NCBI GenBank assembly: GCA_964425275.1
Contig: CAYRLZ010000049.1
Coordinates: 1-44,977 of the forward strand
Length of the DNA stretch: 44,977 nucleotides
Direction of reading: 5' to 3'
DNA from: CAYRLZ01 sp964425275
GTDB lineage: Bacteria > Hydrothermota > Tepidihabitantia > Tepidihabitantales > JBDRVQ01
The notes under the pieces: model-generated
What the model saw: only the letters and a program-made list of their open reading frames with translations
Database searches by the model: none
What the model was told of the DNA's origin: nothing
Translations under genes and position numbers: made by a program
Shown here: piece by piece, positions 23,244 to 32,262 of the stretch
How the letters are laid out: the number at the start of each line of letters is the position of its first letter
Position numbering within the stretch: position 1 is the stretch's first letter

Positions 23244-23822
23244 ATGGAGAAAGGTGCTCTGGTTGATACCCTCTTTTTACCCAAGAGACGAATTGGTCTT
23301 GTGGCAAAAGAGGTGGTTTTAGTCAGCAGTTTTGTTATCTTAACTGCCCTCACTTCTCAGATAAAGATTGAGATTGGGATTGTCCCGATTACCATGCAGA
23401 CCCTCACTGTTTTACTTAGTGGAGCGCTCCTCGGTTCAAGGCGCGGTAGTCTCTCCCAGGTCTTGTATCTCCTTGGGGGGCTTTTGGGAATTCCTTGGTT
23501 TGCCCGCGGCGGCGGGATTCAATATATTTTAAGCCCAACCTTTGGCTATCTGGTTGGTTTTGTTTTTGCCGCCTTCTTTGTTGGCTATTGGGCAGAGCGC
23601 GGCTATACCCGTAAATTAAAAACCACCATCCCTCTCTTTCTCTTCGGGAATATTATAATCTATCTCTTTGGTCTTTTCGGGTTAGTTAGGTTCGTTGGTC
23701 TGGGAAAGGCCTTATTAGTTGGTCTTTATCCCTTTATCTTAGGAGATTTGTTAAAGATTATCTTTGCCGCTGCTCTCTTGCCCACCAGTTGGAGACTAGT
23801 AAAGAATTATGCCCGGCGCTAG
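23244..23822 (+). CDS. bioY: BioY-family biotin transporter
   Basis: BioY is the substrate-binding membrane subunit of biotin ECF transporters. The 192-residue protein shows about six hydrophobic segments and the family signature: VPITMQTLTVLLSGALLGSRRG (~47-68), YLLGGLLGIPWFARGGGIQYILSPTFGYLVGF (~75-108) and GLYPFILGDLLKI. A perfect Shine-Dalgarno sequence (AGGAGGTAATATG) precedes it. It is placed between lptA and lptB, and no BioM/BioN genes are adjacent. It may therefore use a shared energising module or act alone. Confidence 0.9.
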   Translation: MEKGALVDTLFLPKRRIGLVAKEVVLVSSFVILTALTSQIKIEIGIVPITMQTLTVLLSGALLGSRRGSLSQVLYLLGGLLGIPWFARGGGIQYILSPTFGYLVGFVFAAFFVGYWAERGYTRKLKTTIPLFLFGNIIIYLFGLFGLVRFVGLGKALLVGLYPFILGDLLKIIFAAALLPTSWRLVKNYARR

Positions 23823-24531
23823 TCTGCAAGTCTTAGAAATTGCCAAACGATACGGCAAAAGATATGTCGTCTCGGATGTTACAATTGAAGTCAACCGGGG
23901 TGAGGTGGTCGGTCTTTTAGGTCCGAACGGTGCTGGGAAGACCACCACCTTTCAAATAATCACCGGCTTTCTTAAACCGGATAAAGGGAAGGTGCTATTA
24001 GATGGCAGGGATATAACAGACCTACCCGTTTATCAAAGGGCGCGTCTGGGTATTGGCTATTTATCCCAGGAGGCGTCAATCTTCCGGAAATTGACGGTGG
24101 AGGAGAATATCTGGGCAATCTTAGAATTATTAGGGAGAGACGATAAAGAGAAACAAACCCGGGAACTGCTCACTAAATTGGCTATTACCCAATTAGCCAA
24201 GAGGCGCGGTGATACCCTCTCCGGTGGTGAGAGGCGCAGGGCGGAATTGGCCCGGGCCTTAGCCACTAAGCCCAATTTCCTACTGCTTGATGAACCATTT
24301 ACCGGAATTGACCCAATTTGCCGACAGGAGATTCAGAATATAATTAAGGTATTAGCAGAGGAGAACTTGGGGATTTTAGTTACCGACCATAATGTCCGGG
24401 AGACATTGGAGATAACCGATAGAGCCTATTTGATATATGATTCTCGTATCCTGCTAAAAGGCAGTGCGCACGAATTGATTACCAACGAAGAGGCCAGACA
24501 GTTATATCTGGGCGAACGATTTAGAATATGA
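23809..24531 (+). CDS. lptB: LPS export ABC transporter ATP-binding protein LptB
   Basis: LptB powers LPS extraction from the inner membrane with LptF/LptG (not in this window). In 240 residues it has Walker A GPNGAGKTT (38-46), the Q-loop LSQEASIFRKLTVEEN, the signature LSGGERRRAELARAL (137-151), Walker B FLLLDEPFTGIDP (157-169), and H in VTDHNVRETL. The LSGGERRRxEIARAL and DEPFxGxDP patterns are typical of LptB. It starts inside bioY (14-bp overlap) and overlaps rpoN by 4 bases. The lptB-rpoN order is widespread. Confidence 0.95.
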   Translation: MPGASLQVLEIAKRYGKRYVVSDVTIEVNRGEVVGLLGPNGAGKTTTFQIITGFLKPDKGKVLLDGRDITDLPVYQRARLGIGYLSQEASIFRKLTVEENIWAILELLGRDDKEKQTRELLTKLAITQLAKRRGDTLSGGERRRAELARALATKPNFLLLDEPFTGIDPICRQEIQNIIKVLAEENLGILVTDHNVRETLEITDRAYLIYDSRILLKGSAHELITNEEARQLYLGERFRI

Positions 24532-25874
24532 GGCCGGAATTAAGACAGGAATTGAAGTTAACCCTAACTCCACAACTGATTTTAAATCTCCGTCTCCTCA
24601 CCCTACCGATTATGGAACTGGAGATGGTGGTGAGAGAGGAATTAGAGAAAAACCCCTCCTTAGAAGAGACCCAGGAATTTGAAGAACCAGAAGAGGAGAC
24701 AAAAGAATTAGAAGCGTCAAAAGACGAATTTAATTATGCCGAACTTTTGCCGGAAGGCACCTTTTCCCTCCCTTATGAGGAGAAACCCGAAGGGGAGGCG
24801 ATTGAGACTTATGCCCCACAGGTTTTGACACCAATTGATACCGTCTTCTCTCTCGTAAAATTTCTTCTCGCCGAGGAAGACTACTCCTATGCGGAATATA
24901 TCCTCCACAACTTAGATGAGGATGGTCTCTTATTGCTAACTTTTTCGGAATTAAAAGAGAATTTAGGGATTGATGAGGAGCGCTTAGTTAAGATCTTAGA
25001 GGCGATTAAATCAATTCCGCCTGGCGGGATAGGCGCTCAAACGCGCCGGGAGGTATTTCTCGCCCAGTTAAAATTATTAGGGAAGAGCGATTCTTTGGAA
25101 CAAAGGATAATTGAAGACTACTATGAGGCCTGGTTGAAAATGGACTACAAGGCAATTGCCAAGGGAATGCAAAAAGAAGAGAGGGAGATACGGGAGGCAT
25201 TTGAGCGGATGAAGATATTAGACCCCAGACCGCTTCGTTATTACACCGTGCATTATGAGAGTTACATTGAGCCGGATTTTGAGATAAGAATATCGGGTGA
25301 AAAGATTGAGGCGATTTATAAAGATGATAACCTCCCGCAACTGCGCATCGCCAAATATTTTAGGGAGGTAATAAGAAATCCAAAGTCCTTCAGTCCCGAA
25401 GAGGTTGAGTTCGCCAAAGAAAAGGTGAGAGAGGCTCTTATGTTCATAAAGGCAATAGAAGAGAGAAAGTCATTATTGAAAAGGGTTGTGGAATATATCA
25501 TAAGAAAACAGGAGAGATTCTTCCGGGAAGGAAAGGAATACCTCTTGCCCCTAACAATCAAGGAGTGCGGGAGAGAATTAGGACTACACCCCTCCAATGT
25601 CTCCCGGGCAATCCAGGGGAAATATCTGTCAATGGCCACTGGGATATTTCCCCTTCGCTATTTCTTCTCAACCCAAATTGGTGAGAAGTCAAAACGGAGT
25701 GTGAAGGAGCGGATAAAGGAGATGATTGAAAAAGAGCCTCCGGATGCACCACTGGGTGACGAAGAGATAGTTGAGCGGCTGAAAGCGGAAGGGGTAAATA
25801 TTGCCCGACGCACCATAGCCAAATATCGCCAGGAGTTAAAGATTCCTCCGGCTTATTTGAGAAAGAGGCGGTAA
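24528..25874 (+). CDS. rpoN: RNA polymerase sigma-54 factor
   Basis: Sigma-54 directs RNA polymerase to -24/-12 promoters that need AAA+ activators. The 448-residue protein has region I (LRQELKLTLTPQLILNLRLLTLPIMELEMVVREELEKNP, ~4-43) and an acidic linker. The core-binding domain follows (FLLAEEDYSYAEYILHNLDEDGLL, PPGGIGAQTRREVFLAQLKL). The HTH region is ECGRELGLHPSNVSRAIQGKYL, and the RpoN box is ARRTIAKYRQEL near the C-terminus. A sigma-54 activator is present in the same window at 38805. The gene sits in the lpt operon and overlaps lptB. Confidence 0.96.
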   Translation: MRPELRQELKLTLTPQLILNLRLLTLPIMELEMVVREELEKNPSLEETQEFEEPEEETKELEASKDEFNYAELLPEGTFSLPYEEKPEGEAIETYAPQVLTPIDTVFSLVKFLLAEEDYSYAEYILHNLDEDGLLLLTFSELKENLGIDEERLVKILEAIKSIPPGGIGAQTRREVFLAQLKLLGKSDSLEQRIIEDYYEAWLKMDYKAIAKGMQKEEREIREAFERMKILDPRPLRYYTVHYESYIEPDFEIRISGEKIEAIYKDDNLPQLRIAKYFREVIRNPKSFSPEEVEFAKEKVREALMFIKAIEERKSLLKRVVEYIIRKQERFFREGKEYLLPLTIKECGRELGLHPSNVSRAIQGKYLSMATGIFPLRYFFSTQIGEKSKRSVKERIKEMIEKEPPDAPLGDEEIVERLKAEGVNIARRTIAKYRQELKIPPAYLRKRR

Positions 25875-25903
25875 TTCTTCAACCGTCAACGGAAAACAGG
25901 AAG

Positions 25904-27799
25904 ATGAATTCAGAAGGCAGGTCCCATTGGGTTATTGGGATGGCCGGACATATTGACCACGGTAAGACCGCCTTGGTCAGGGCACTAACCGGCTACGACC
26001 CGGACCGGTTAAAAGAAGAAAAAGAGAGGGGGATGACCACCGACCTGGGATTTGCCTTCTATGGTGACACAGCAACCATCATTGATGTCCCAGGACACGA
26101 GAGATTTGTCCGGCATATGATTGCCGGGGCAACAACCATTGACTTAGTCTTATTGGTCATTGCCGCTAATGAAGGGATTAAACCCCAGACAATTGAACAC
26201 TTTTCTATAATCAAACTCCTCGGGCTAAAACACGGGATTATCGTCATCACCAAAAAAGATACCGTAGAGGAAGATATTTTGAAGATTTTAGAAGAAGATG
26301 TCAAAAACCTAATTAGAGGCAGTGACTTCTCAACCGCGCCCTGTGTCTTTTGCTCAGCGGTTACCGGGGAGGGGATTGAAGAATTAAAAACGGTTCTAAA
26401 AGAGGTGATGGCCAAGATACCGCCCCGAGAAGACCGAGGGGTATTTCGGATGCCGATTGACCGCAGTTTTAAGATAAAGGGATTTGGCTCGGTTGTCGCC
26501 GGAACGGTCCTCTCAGGGATTGGGCGGATCGGTGAGACGATGGAGGTCTTACCCCAAAGGTGCCTGGTCCGGATCCGGGGGATTGAGAAGCATAAGCGAC
26601 GATTTGATTTTGCCCGGATTGGTGAAAGGGCGGCCTTTAATCTCCTCGGTGGTGAAAAAGAGGAGATTAAAAGGGGGGATGTCTTGGCTTGCCCCAATGC
26701 CTACCAACCGACCCGATTCTTTAATGCCTACCTCTCCGCCCTTCCGGAAAATCCCTTCCCAATTAAGAAACGGATGGATTTGAAACTCCATATCGGAACC
26801 AAAGAGACCAAGGCAAAGATTATACTCCTTGACCGGGATTCACTTCTACCCGGTGATAGTGGCTATGCCCAAATCATCGCTGATGAAGAACTGGTTACCG
26901 AATATGGCGACCGATTTGTGCTCCGTTCTTTCGGTCCGCTTTTGACGATTGGCGGCGGTAAGGTATTGGAAGTAATAAAAGAAAGGCAATCAAAGATAAC
27001 CCTTGCCGAAAGACTAAAATCCTGGCAAGTTCTCAACTCCGAAGATAAGAAGGAGGTGGTAGCCGAGATTATCCGAATGGCGGGATTCTATCCAATATCT
27101 TTTCAGGAGATTGGCAAACGGGTGGGATTAAATAACCTAAAAAGAATATTAACTTGCCTCAAAGAAGAAAATAAAATCATTGAGTTAGGGGAAGACGAAT
27201 TTATCTCAACCGACTCCTATCATAAGGCCAAGGATAAAATTGTCGGAGTGATTAAAGACTTCCACTCCGGAAATCCCTATCGGGCTGGGATAAAAGGAGC
27301 GGAATTGAAAAGTAAGTTGGAAAAAGAGATGGCGAAGAAATTAATTGAATCCCTGCTTAATAAACTGACCGCCAAAAAGGATATTATCTTAGACAAGGAG
27401 ATTTATAAATTGCCCGGATTCACGATTTTGGTCAGTGAAGCCGAGAAGCATCTCTTGGTAAAAATCACCGAGACAATAAAAGAGAAAGGATTTTTGCCAC
27501 CCGACCTTGCCGACCTAAATAAAATCTTCCCAAAAGAAAAAAGAATCCCGGAATTGGTCGGTGTCCTCAAAGAGCGCGGAGAGGTGATAGAGATTGGCGG
27601 GTTTTTCTTCCACAAAGAAATTTTAGCGAAGGCGAAGGAGAAACTTTTAAGCCTCTTTCAAAAGAAGCCGGAGATTACCGCCAGTGAGTTTCGCCAGGTA
27701 TTGAATACCACCCGGCGCTATGTCATCCCACTATTGAATTACTTTGACTCCCAGGGGGTTACGGAACGACGGGGAGATTTTCGGGTGCTAAGGAAATAG
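25904..27799 (+). CDS. selB: selenocysteine-specific elongation factor SelB
   Basis: SelB delivers Sec-tRNA to UGA codons next to a SECIS hairpin. The 631-residue protein begins with an EF-Tu-like GTPase (G1 GHIDHGKT at 15-22, G3 DVPGHERFVRH, G4-type ITKKDT). Domains II and III follow (RSFKIKGFGSVVAGTVLSG, ERAAFNLLG, DRFVLRSFGPLLTIGGGKVL). A C-terminal region of winged helices reads the SECIS (ending FRQVLNTTRRYVIPLLNYFDSQGVTERRGDFRVL). It implies that the organism makes selenoproteins. selA, selD and tRNA-Sec were not seen here. Confidence 0.94.
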   Translation: MNSEGRSHWVIGMAGHIDHGKTALVRALTGYDPDRLKEEKERGMTTDLGFAFYGDTATIIDVPGHERFVRHMIAGATTIDLVLLVIAANEGIKPQTIEHFSIIKLLGLKHGIIVITKKDTVEEDILKILEEDVKNLIRGSDFSTAPCVFCSAVTGEGIEELKTVLKEVMAKIPPREDRGVFRMPIDRSFKIKGFGSVVAGTVLSGIGRIGETMEVLPQRCLVRIRGIEKHKRRFDFARIGERAAFNLLGGEKEEIKRGDVLACPNAYQPTRFFNAYLSALPENPFPIKKRMDLKLHIGTKETKAKIILLDRDSLLPGDSGYAQIIADEELVTEYGDRFVLRSFGPLLTIGGGKVLEVIKERQSKITLAERLKSWQVLNSEDKKEVVAEIIRMAGFYPISFQEIGKRVGLNNLKRILTCLKEENKIIELGEDEFISTDSYHKAKDKIVGVIKDFHSGNPYRAGIKGAELKSKLEKEMAKKLIESLLNKLTAKKDIILDKEIYKLPGFTILVSEAEKHLLVKITETIKEKGFLPPDLADLNKIFPKEKRIPELVGVLKERGEVIEIGGFFFHKEILAKAKEKLLSLFQKKPEITASEFRQVLNTTRRYVIPLLNYFDSQGVTERRGDFRVLRK

Positions 27800-27813
27800 A
27801 AACTCGGAATTCT

Positions 27814-27867
27814 ATGAAGACTTCAAAACCACGGTATCCACTTTATACATCAAACGTTTTGCAATGA
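27814..27867 (+). CDS. possible 17-residue mini-ORF overlapping the acylphosphatase start
   Basis: ATG at 27814 opens MKTSKPRYPLYTSNVLQ and ends in TGA at 27865-27867, overlapping the acylphosphatase ATG (ATGA). The acylphosphatase gene has no Shine-Dalgarno sequence of its own, so re-initiation from this ORF would explain its translation. The mini-ORF itself also lacks a clear ribosome-binding site. Confidence 0.3.
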   Translation: MKTSKPRYPLYTSNVLQ

Positions 27868-28136
27868 TTCGGGTTCGGATTTATGTCTCAGGAATTGTCC
27901 AAGGGGTCTTCTTCCGTGATTTTACCCGAAGAAAGGCGCAGGGGTTAAAGATAAAAGGTTGGGTAAGAAATCTTCCGGATGGTCGGGTAGAGGCGGTTGG
28001 CGAAGGAGAAGAAGAGAATATCCGGGAATGGATTAGACACCTAAGAAAAGGACCACCCGGGGCAAAGGTTGATAACTTAGAGATAAATTATGAAGAAGTG
28101 AAAGGTGACTTTCAATCCTTCTCAATTTTATATTAG
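27864..28136 (+). CDS. acyP: acylphosphatase
   Basis: Acylphosphatase hydrolyses carboxyl-phosphate bonds such as those of acetyl phosphate or carbamoyl phosphate. The 90-residue protein has the two signatures with the catalytic residues: R18 in GIVQGVFFRDF and N36 in GWVRNLPDGRVEAVGEG. Length is normal. It follows selB by about 65 bp, with a small ORF between, and is probably the last gene of the long operon. Confidence 0.95.
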   Translation: MIRVRIYVSGIVQGVFFRDFTRRKAQGLKIKGWVRNLPDGRVEAVGEGEEENIREWIRHLRKGPPGAKVDNLEINYEEVKGDFQSFSILY

Positions 28137-28217
28137 AGATTCCACCGAGGAGATTTTTAACTAACTATATTATAAAAGGAGGGGAAATAGTTTATTTTAG
28201 TGAGTTTTATCACACAG

Positions 28218-28292
28218 ATGGCCGGTCTTTATGAAATCCGGGTGAGAAGGGTAGAAAGAGAGTATGAGTTAAAGGCACTGCCGAAAGGTTAA
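28218..28292 (+). pseudogene. possible remnant of a RelE/ParE-type toxin gene
   Basis: A 24-codon fragment, MAGLYEIRVRRVEREYELKALPKG, resembles the N-terminus of RelE/ParE-family toxins (YEIRV...VER.LKALP). After the stop, a similar reading continues in other frames for a few codons (KIWQ-like). No partner antitoxin is visible. The 245-bp gap 28137-28381 otherwise holds a purine-rich AAAGGAGGGG sequence with no start codon at a proper distance. Confidence 0.25.
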
Positions 28293-28381
28293 AAATTTGG
28301 CAATCAGCAAAAGCCGGGAAGTAAAGGCGAATTGAGAACTTCATCCATATCGCTCACCAGTTGCCCGCTCCCACAAAAGAT

Positions 28382-28939
28382 TTATGGTCTAAGTTTTTTC
28401 AAAAGTTTCAGAATCTTCGGCAGGGGGAAGCCGATAACATTCTGATAGCAACCTTCAATCTTTGCAATGAATAATCCCCCCTGGCCTTGTATCGCATAAG
28501 CCCCGGCTTTATCATAAGGCTCTCTGGTATTTAGATAATTTTCAATCTCCTGATTGCTTAATTTCCGAAATCGCACCTTTGTCTCTTCATAAGATTTAAT
28601 AATCTTTCCCTCCGGCTTTTTTAATAGGAAGATGCCGGAGATTACCCGATGGTTTTTTCTGGAAAGAAGCAAAAGCATTCTCTTCGCCTCTTGTTTTGAC
28701 TTTGGTTTTCCGAGCACCCTCTTTCCAATGACGACGATTGTATCCACACCCAGAATTATCCCTTTCTCTACTTTATGGGCAACACTTCTAACCTTCTTTT
28801 CGGCGATGAGGATTGCCCGCTTTCTTGGCTCTTTTTCCTTTACCACCTCTTTTATCTTAGGCATAAGAACTGAGAATTCTATCCCGGACTTTTTTAGGAT
28901 TTGTCGGCGACGGGGTGATTTAGAGGCTAAGTAGAGCAT
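28382..28939 (-). CDS. maf: Maf-family nucleoside triphosphate pyrophosphatase
   Basis: Maf proteins hydrolyse non-canonical or modified NTPs to NMPs as a house-cleaning step. The 185-residue protein begins YLASKSPRRRQILKKSGIEF, has IILGVDTIVVIGKRVLGKPKSKQEAKRMLLLLS with the conserved D, and ends with YDKAGAYAIQGQGGLFIAKIEGCYQNVIGFPL. All are family signatures. The start at 28939 gives the canonical N-terminus and lies 7 bp after the lptD-like stop. The longer frame to 28990 would overlap that gene. Confidence 0.94.
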   Translation of the reverse strand: MLYLASKSPRRRQILKKSGIEFSVLMPKIKEVVKEKEPRKRAILIAEKKVRSVAHKVEKGIILGVDTIVVIGKRVLGKPKSKQEAKRMLLLLSRKNHRVISGIFLLKKPEGKIIKSYEETKVRFRKLSNQEIENYLNTREPYDKAGAYAIQGQGGLFIAKIEGCYQNVIGFPLPKILKLLKKLRP

Positions 28940-28946
28940 CGCTAAA

Positions 28947-31169
28947 TTATGGAAGCAGGAATTCAAGTATCCCTTTGCCAATTGAGACATCAGGAATCTT
29001 TTTAATCCTTATCTTAAAGTCATAGCGCCAGTTCGTCCCGAGACCTGAGAAAAAAATAATCGCCTCCCAGCAGTGCAAGTCCTTCCAGATATTTATCGTA
29101 TAATCGGTTATCTTCCTTTTTGTCTCCTGGAAATTGTAACCACCGCTCATACTAAAACTCCACCCTTTTAGGGCGAAACTAAAACTATAAAGAAGCATAT
29201 TATTTACCGGTGGTGAATAGATGTGGTTCAAAGTAAAACTTATTGGGGTTTTTCTCTCTAGGGTATCGGCGGGAAGCCAACGAAGAAAGAAAGGAAATTG
29301 GGAAAGTTGGTAAGAGAAACTTGAAGAGATTGATAAATCCTTGGGGCGAAGTGTTTCAATTGGGCAATTAAAGGAGAGGAATATCTGGGAAGAGGCATTC
29401 GGCTGATTGAGGAGGATGAACTCGAAGGAGACATTTAAGGGGGTCAAATTCTTTGAGATTAGATTATAACTAAGATTAAGATTGACACTACCGATATTAC
29501 TGATGAACTCTTCTTTGCCAAACTTTCCTTGAAAGGTATTCCCGATATTTATCCCGATATTATGAGAGAGAGGCAAGGTATCAAAACGGGGAAATCCCCA
29601 GATGCCTTTAATTTTTATCTCCGGCTGGAAGTTATAAAAAACCGAAGGAGAAACTTGATGGAGGATACCATTTAGGGTGAAGAAGGATAGGTAAAATGGC
29701 CGATAGAGATTCAATCCGGAATTAAGGGAGAAATTATAATTTACCACCGGGAAGACTGAGTCTCTTTCAAAGTTCAAGCGGTGGTTATAACTGAAATTCT
29801 CAGAGAGATAGATACCTTCGGGTAAAGGGTGGGAAAGTGAAATCCCATTATTCATTAAGAGATAATTAGACCGGCGCGCCGTGCGTGGCATCACCACTTC
29901 TTCCCTTCTTCTTCCGGCACTAAAACTATTGACCAGGCCGATACTTGTGAAAGGAAGGGGAGGCAGATAAAGTCCAAGGCTTGCCGAAACTCTCTCTTCC
30001 CTGCGCCGCAGGCTGTCTTGGCCAAGTGTATCCCGGTCTTTCCATTCTTCTCTTGAATATGAGATTGAAGGTGAGATGCCAAAATTTTTGAAGATGGGAC
30101 GCTGATATAGGTTAAAACTTACGGAAGGCATTAGCATTGTAGTTATCTGTCTCGGGAAATCGTGGTAGTGCCGAAAAGTAAAGGCGGTTCGACCAAAATT
30201 CTTTATCCTTCTTGAAAGTCCAACCTCACTCACAATCTCTTGTTTTAACCACTCAATTCTTTCTTCGGAATACTCTGGTAAATACCGGGCATCGTTTTGG
30301 TAGTCAATATAAGCACCAAGGTCGGTTTCGAATAAAAACCGGGAGGAGTGTTTGGCATTGATACTGAAGAGTTTTTTCTTTGTATCCCATTCGTCAATAT
30401 AAGTTAAGAGAAGGTTGCCGGAGGCAAAGGGATTGACTAAATAGACACCCTCAATCTTTGGTCGGAGACCTTTCTTCTGCATCACATCTAAATAAAAGGT
30501 TAAATCGGAATAATCATTTATCACTAAGTAATAAGATATACCCCGGGCATAATAACCCTCCACGGAGGACCGACCAACCTTAAAAGGTAAAAGCCCGGAT
30601 TTCCGCTTCGTAGCGATTGGGAAAAACCAGAATGGTGCGGCAGCAACCGGTAGGCGCTGCAGTTCTAATAATATCGGTTGAGTTATCGCCATATCGTCCA
30701 GAAGAATCTTTAATCTCTTGCCATAAAAGTAGTAATGGGGAGGGGTATGATTACAGGTTGTATAATAACAATTCTCGGCCAAGAGGGTTTTCTCTTTTAT
30801 GAGATAGAGACAATCGGCATTAAGAAATCCATCGGCGGTGCGGGTCTTTGCCTTCTTCATCACCCCTCTTCGGGTATGAATATTATAATGGAATTCTTTT
30901 CCATAAATACTTTCCGTTCTTGAGATAAAATTAACCTCTTTATAAGCGGAGAGGATATTAGTCCTTAAATTATAGACGATGGTATCGGAAAATATCCGAT
31001 AGTCTTGATATTTTACCCAGGCGGAGCCAAGAAGAAAAACTTTCTCCTCAGGTGGATAATAGATGATTTTCTTGCCGTAATAGGTTATAATCTCCGAGGT
31101 ATCGGGCGGTGTTTGCCAAGCGCGTATCTGCGCTGTATCTTGTATTATAAGAAACAGTAGTAAAAGCAT
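28947..31169 (-). CDS. lptD: LptD-like outer-membrane LPS assembly protein
   Basis: LptD is the outer-membrane barrel that inserts LPS. The 740-residue protein has a short hydrophobic leader (MLLLLFLIIQDTAQIRA). An OstA jellyroll domain follows (~25-150: GKKIIYYPPEEKVFLLGSAWVKYQDYRIFSDTIVYNL, GYxTTCNH-like Cys region). A long C-terminal barrel domain alternates aromatic and polar residues (LPVAAAPFWFFPIATKRKSGLLPFKVGRSSVEGYY, typical of LptD, then many strands). It is divergent from etfA and separated from the lptCAB genes by about 5 kb. No lptE was recognised. Confidence 0.85.
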   Translation of the reverse strand: MLLLLFLIIQDTAQIRAWQTPPDTSEIITYYGKKIIYYPPEEKVFLLGSAWVKYQDYRIFSDTIVYNLRTNILSAYKEVNFISRTESIYGKEFHYNIHTRRGVMKKAKTRTADGFLNADCLYLIKEKTLLAENCYYTTCNHTPPHYYFYGKRLKILLDDMAITQPILLELQRLPVAAAPFWFFPIATKRKSGLLPFKVGRSSVEGYYARGISYYLVINDYSDLTFYLDVMQKKGLRPKIEGVYLVNPFASGNLLLTYIDEWDTKKKLFSINAKHSSRFLFETDLGAYIDYQNDARYLPEYSEERIEWLKQEIVSEVGLSRRIKNFGRTAFTFRHYHDFPRQITTMLMPSVSFNLYQRPIFKNFGISPSISYSREEWKDRDTLGQDSLRRREERVSASLGLYLPPLPFTSIGLVNSFSAGRRREEVVMPRTARRSNYLLMNNGISLSHPLPEGIYLSENFSYNHRLNFERDSVFPVVNYNFSLNSGLNLYRPFYLSFFTLNGILHQVSPSVFYNFQPEIKIKGIWGFPRFDTLPLSHNIGINIGNTFQGKFGKEEFISNIGSVNLNLSYNLISKNLTPLNVSFEFILLNQPNASSQIFLSFNCPIETLRPKDLSISSSFSYQLSQFPFFLRWLPADTLERKTPISFTLNHIYSPPVNNMLLYSFSFALKGWSFSMSGGYNFQETKRKITDYTINIWKDLHCWEAIIFFSGLGTNWRYDFKIRIKKIPDVSIGKGILEFLLP

Positions 31170-31178
31170 TAAGCCTAT

Positions 31179-31207
31179 ATTATAAAGCCAAGGTAGTTAA
31201 AAATCAA
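31179..31207 (-). promoter_or_regulatory. promoter of lptD-maf (near-leaderless)
   Basis: On the minus strand TTGATT (31207-31202), a 17-bp spacer and TATAAT (31184-31179) are followed by 9 bp to the ATG. No Shine-Dalgarno sequence lies between. It is divergent from the etfA promoter, whose -35 box is 17 bp away. Confidence 0.6.
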
Positions 31208-31223
31208 ATACCAAATGCGGACA

Positions 31224-31251
31224 TTGACAGACGAATAAAATTTGTTAAGAT
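31224..31251 (+). promoter_or_regulatory. etfA operon promoter (leaderless)
   Basis: TTGACA (31224-31229), a 16-bp spacer and TAAGAT (31246-31251) are followed by 6 bp to the etfA ATG. Confidence 0.6.
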
Positions 31252-31257
31252 ATCTCT

Positions 31258-32262
31258 ATGATTTTTATATTTGGTGAACTGAAAGACAAAAAGTTGCGCA
31301 AGGCAAGTTATGAGATGATTTGTTTAGGCTATGCCCTTTCCCAAAAATTAAAAGACTACCTTCCTGAGAAAAAGGAGGAAATTAGTGTCGGGATTATTGG
31401 TCACCCTACCCAGGAGGCCGTGGTCAATTTAAGGAATTTTGGAGTTGATACGGTCTATTGTTTTGATGACCCGAAATTGGCAAATTATTCCCTCACCGCT
31501 TATGCCTCGGTCTTGATTGATTTGATTGCCAAAGAAAGACCGCTCATCGGTCTCTTTCCTCACACCACTCAGGGAAGGGATTTAGTTCCTTATTTAGCCG
31601 GCCATTTTTCTGCCCCCTGTCTAACCGACATTGTCAGTTTAGAGTTGACAAAAAAAGATGGGCAACTTTCCCTTCTTGCCCGAAAGCCAATCTTTGCCGG
31701 GAAGGTTGAACAAATACTTTCGGTTGCATTAAGACCACCGGTATTTTTTTCCATCCGACCGAGGGTTGTATCCGTGGAGGAATGCGACGCTAAAGAACCA
31801 AAGATTATAAATCTACCCCCCTCAGAACTTGACTTCCGGGTTAGGGTTAGAGAAGTTCTGCGAGAAATAAAAGAGATGGTTGATTTGACCGAGGCGGAGG
31901 TGATTGTCTCCGGTGGCCGCGGGATGAAAGGCCCGGAAAATTTCTCGCTCTTAGAAGACCTGGCGCGCCTCTTAAAAGGGGCGGTTGGGGCATCAAGGGC
32001 CGCGGTTGACGCCGGCTGGCGCGACCATCAGTCGCAGGTTGGGCAGACCGGTAAGGCCGTCTCCCCAAACCTTTATATCGCCTGTGGCATCTCTGGTGCC
32101 ATCCAGCATCTCGTCGGGATGATTAATTCCAAGATTATCGTGGCGATAAATAAAGACCCGGAGGCGAATATCTTTAAGGTTTGTGATTACGGAATTGTTG
32201 GTGATTTGTTCCAGGTCGTCCCGCTCTTAACCTCTGAGATTAAGAAATTCATTAGCGAATGA
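31258..32262 (+). CDS. etfA: electron transfer flavoprotein alpha subunit
   Basis: EtfA binds FAD and, with EtfB, passes electrons between dehydrogenases and quinone or Fe-S acceptors, in some cases by bifurcation. The 334-residue protein has the N-terminal ETF domain (LFPHTTQGRDLVPYLAGHFSAPCLTDIVSLE). The C-terminal FAD domain is VIVSGGRGMKGPENFSLLEDLARLLKGAVGASRAAVDAGW, QVGQTGKAVSPNLYIACGISGAIQHLVGM, INKDPEANIFKVCDYGIVGD. etfB is not adjacent, which is unusual because the two subunits are normally co-encoded. The gene overlaps the next Fe-S gene by 4 bases, suggesting the two proteins form an electron-transfer pair. Confidence 0.93.
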   Translation: MIFIFGELKDKKLRKASYEMICLGYALSQKLKDYLPEKKEEISVGIIGHPTQEAVVNLRNFGVDTVYCFDDPKLANYSLTAYASVLIDLIAKERPLIGLFPHTTQGRDLVPYLAGHFSAPCLTDIVSLELTKKDGQLSLLARKPIFAGKVEQILSVALRPPVFFSIRPRVVSVEECDAKEPKIINLPPSELDFRVRVREVLREIKEMVDLTEAEVIVSGGRGMKGPENFSLLEDLARLLKGAVGASRAAVDAGWRDHQSQVGQTGKAVSPNLYIACGISGAIQHLVGMINSKIIVAINKDPEANIFKVCDYGIVGDLFQVVPLLTSEIKKFISE

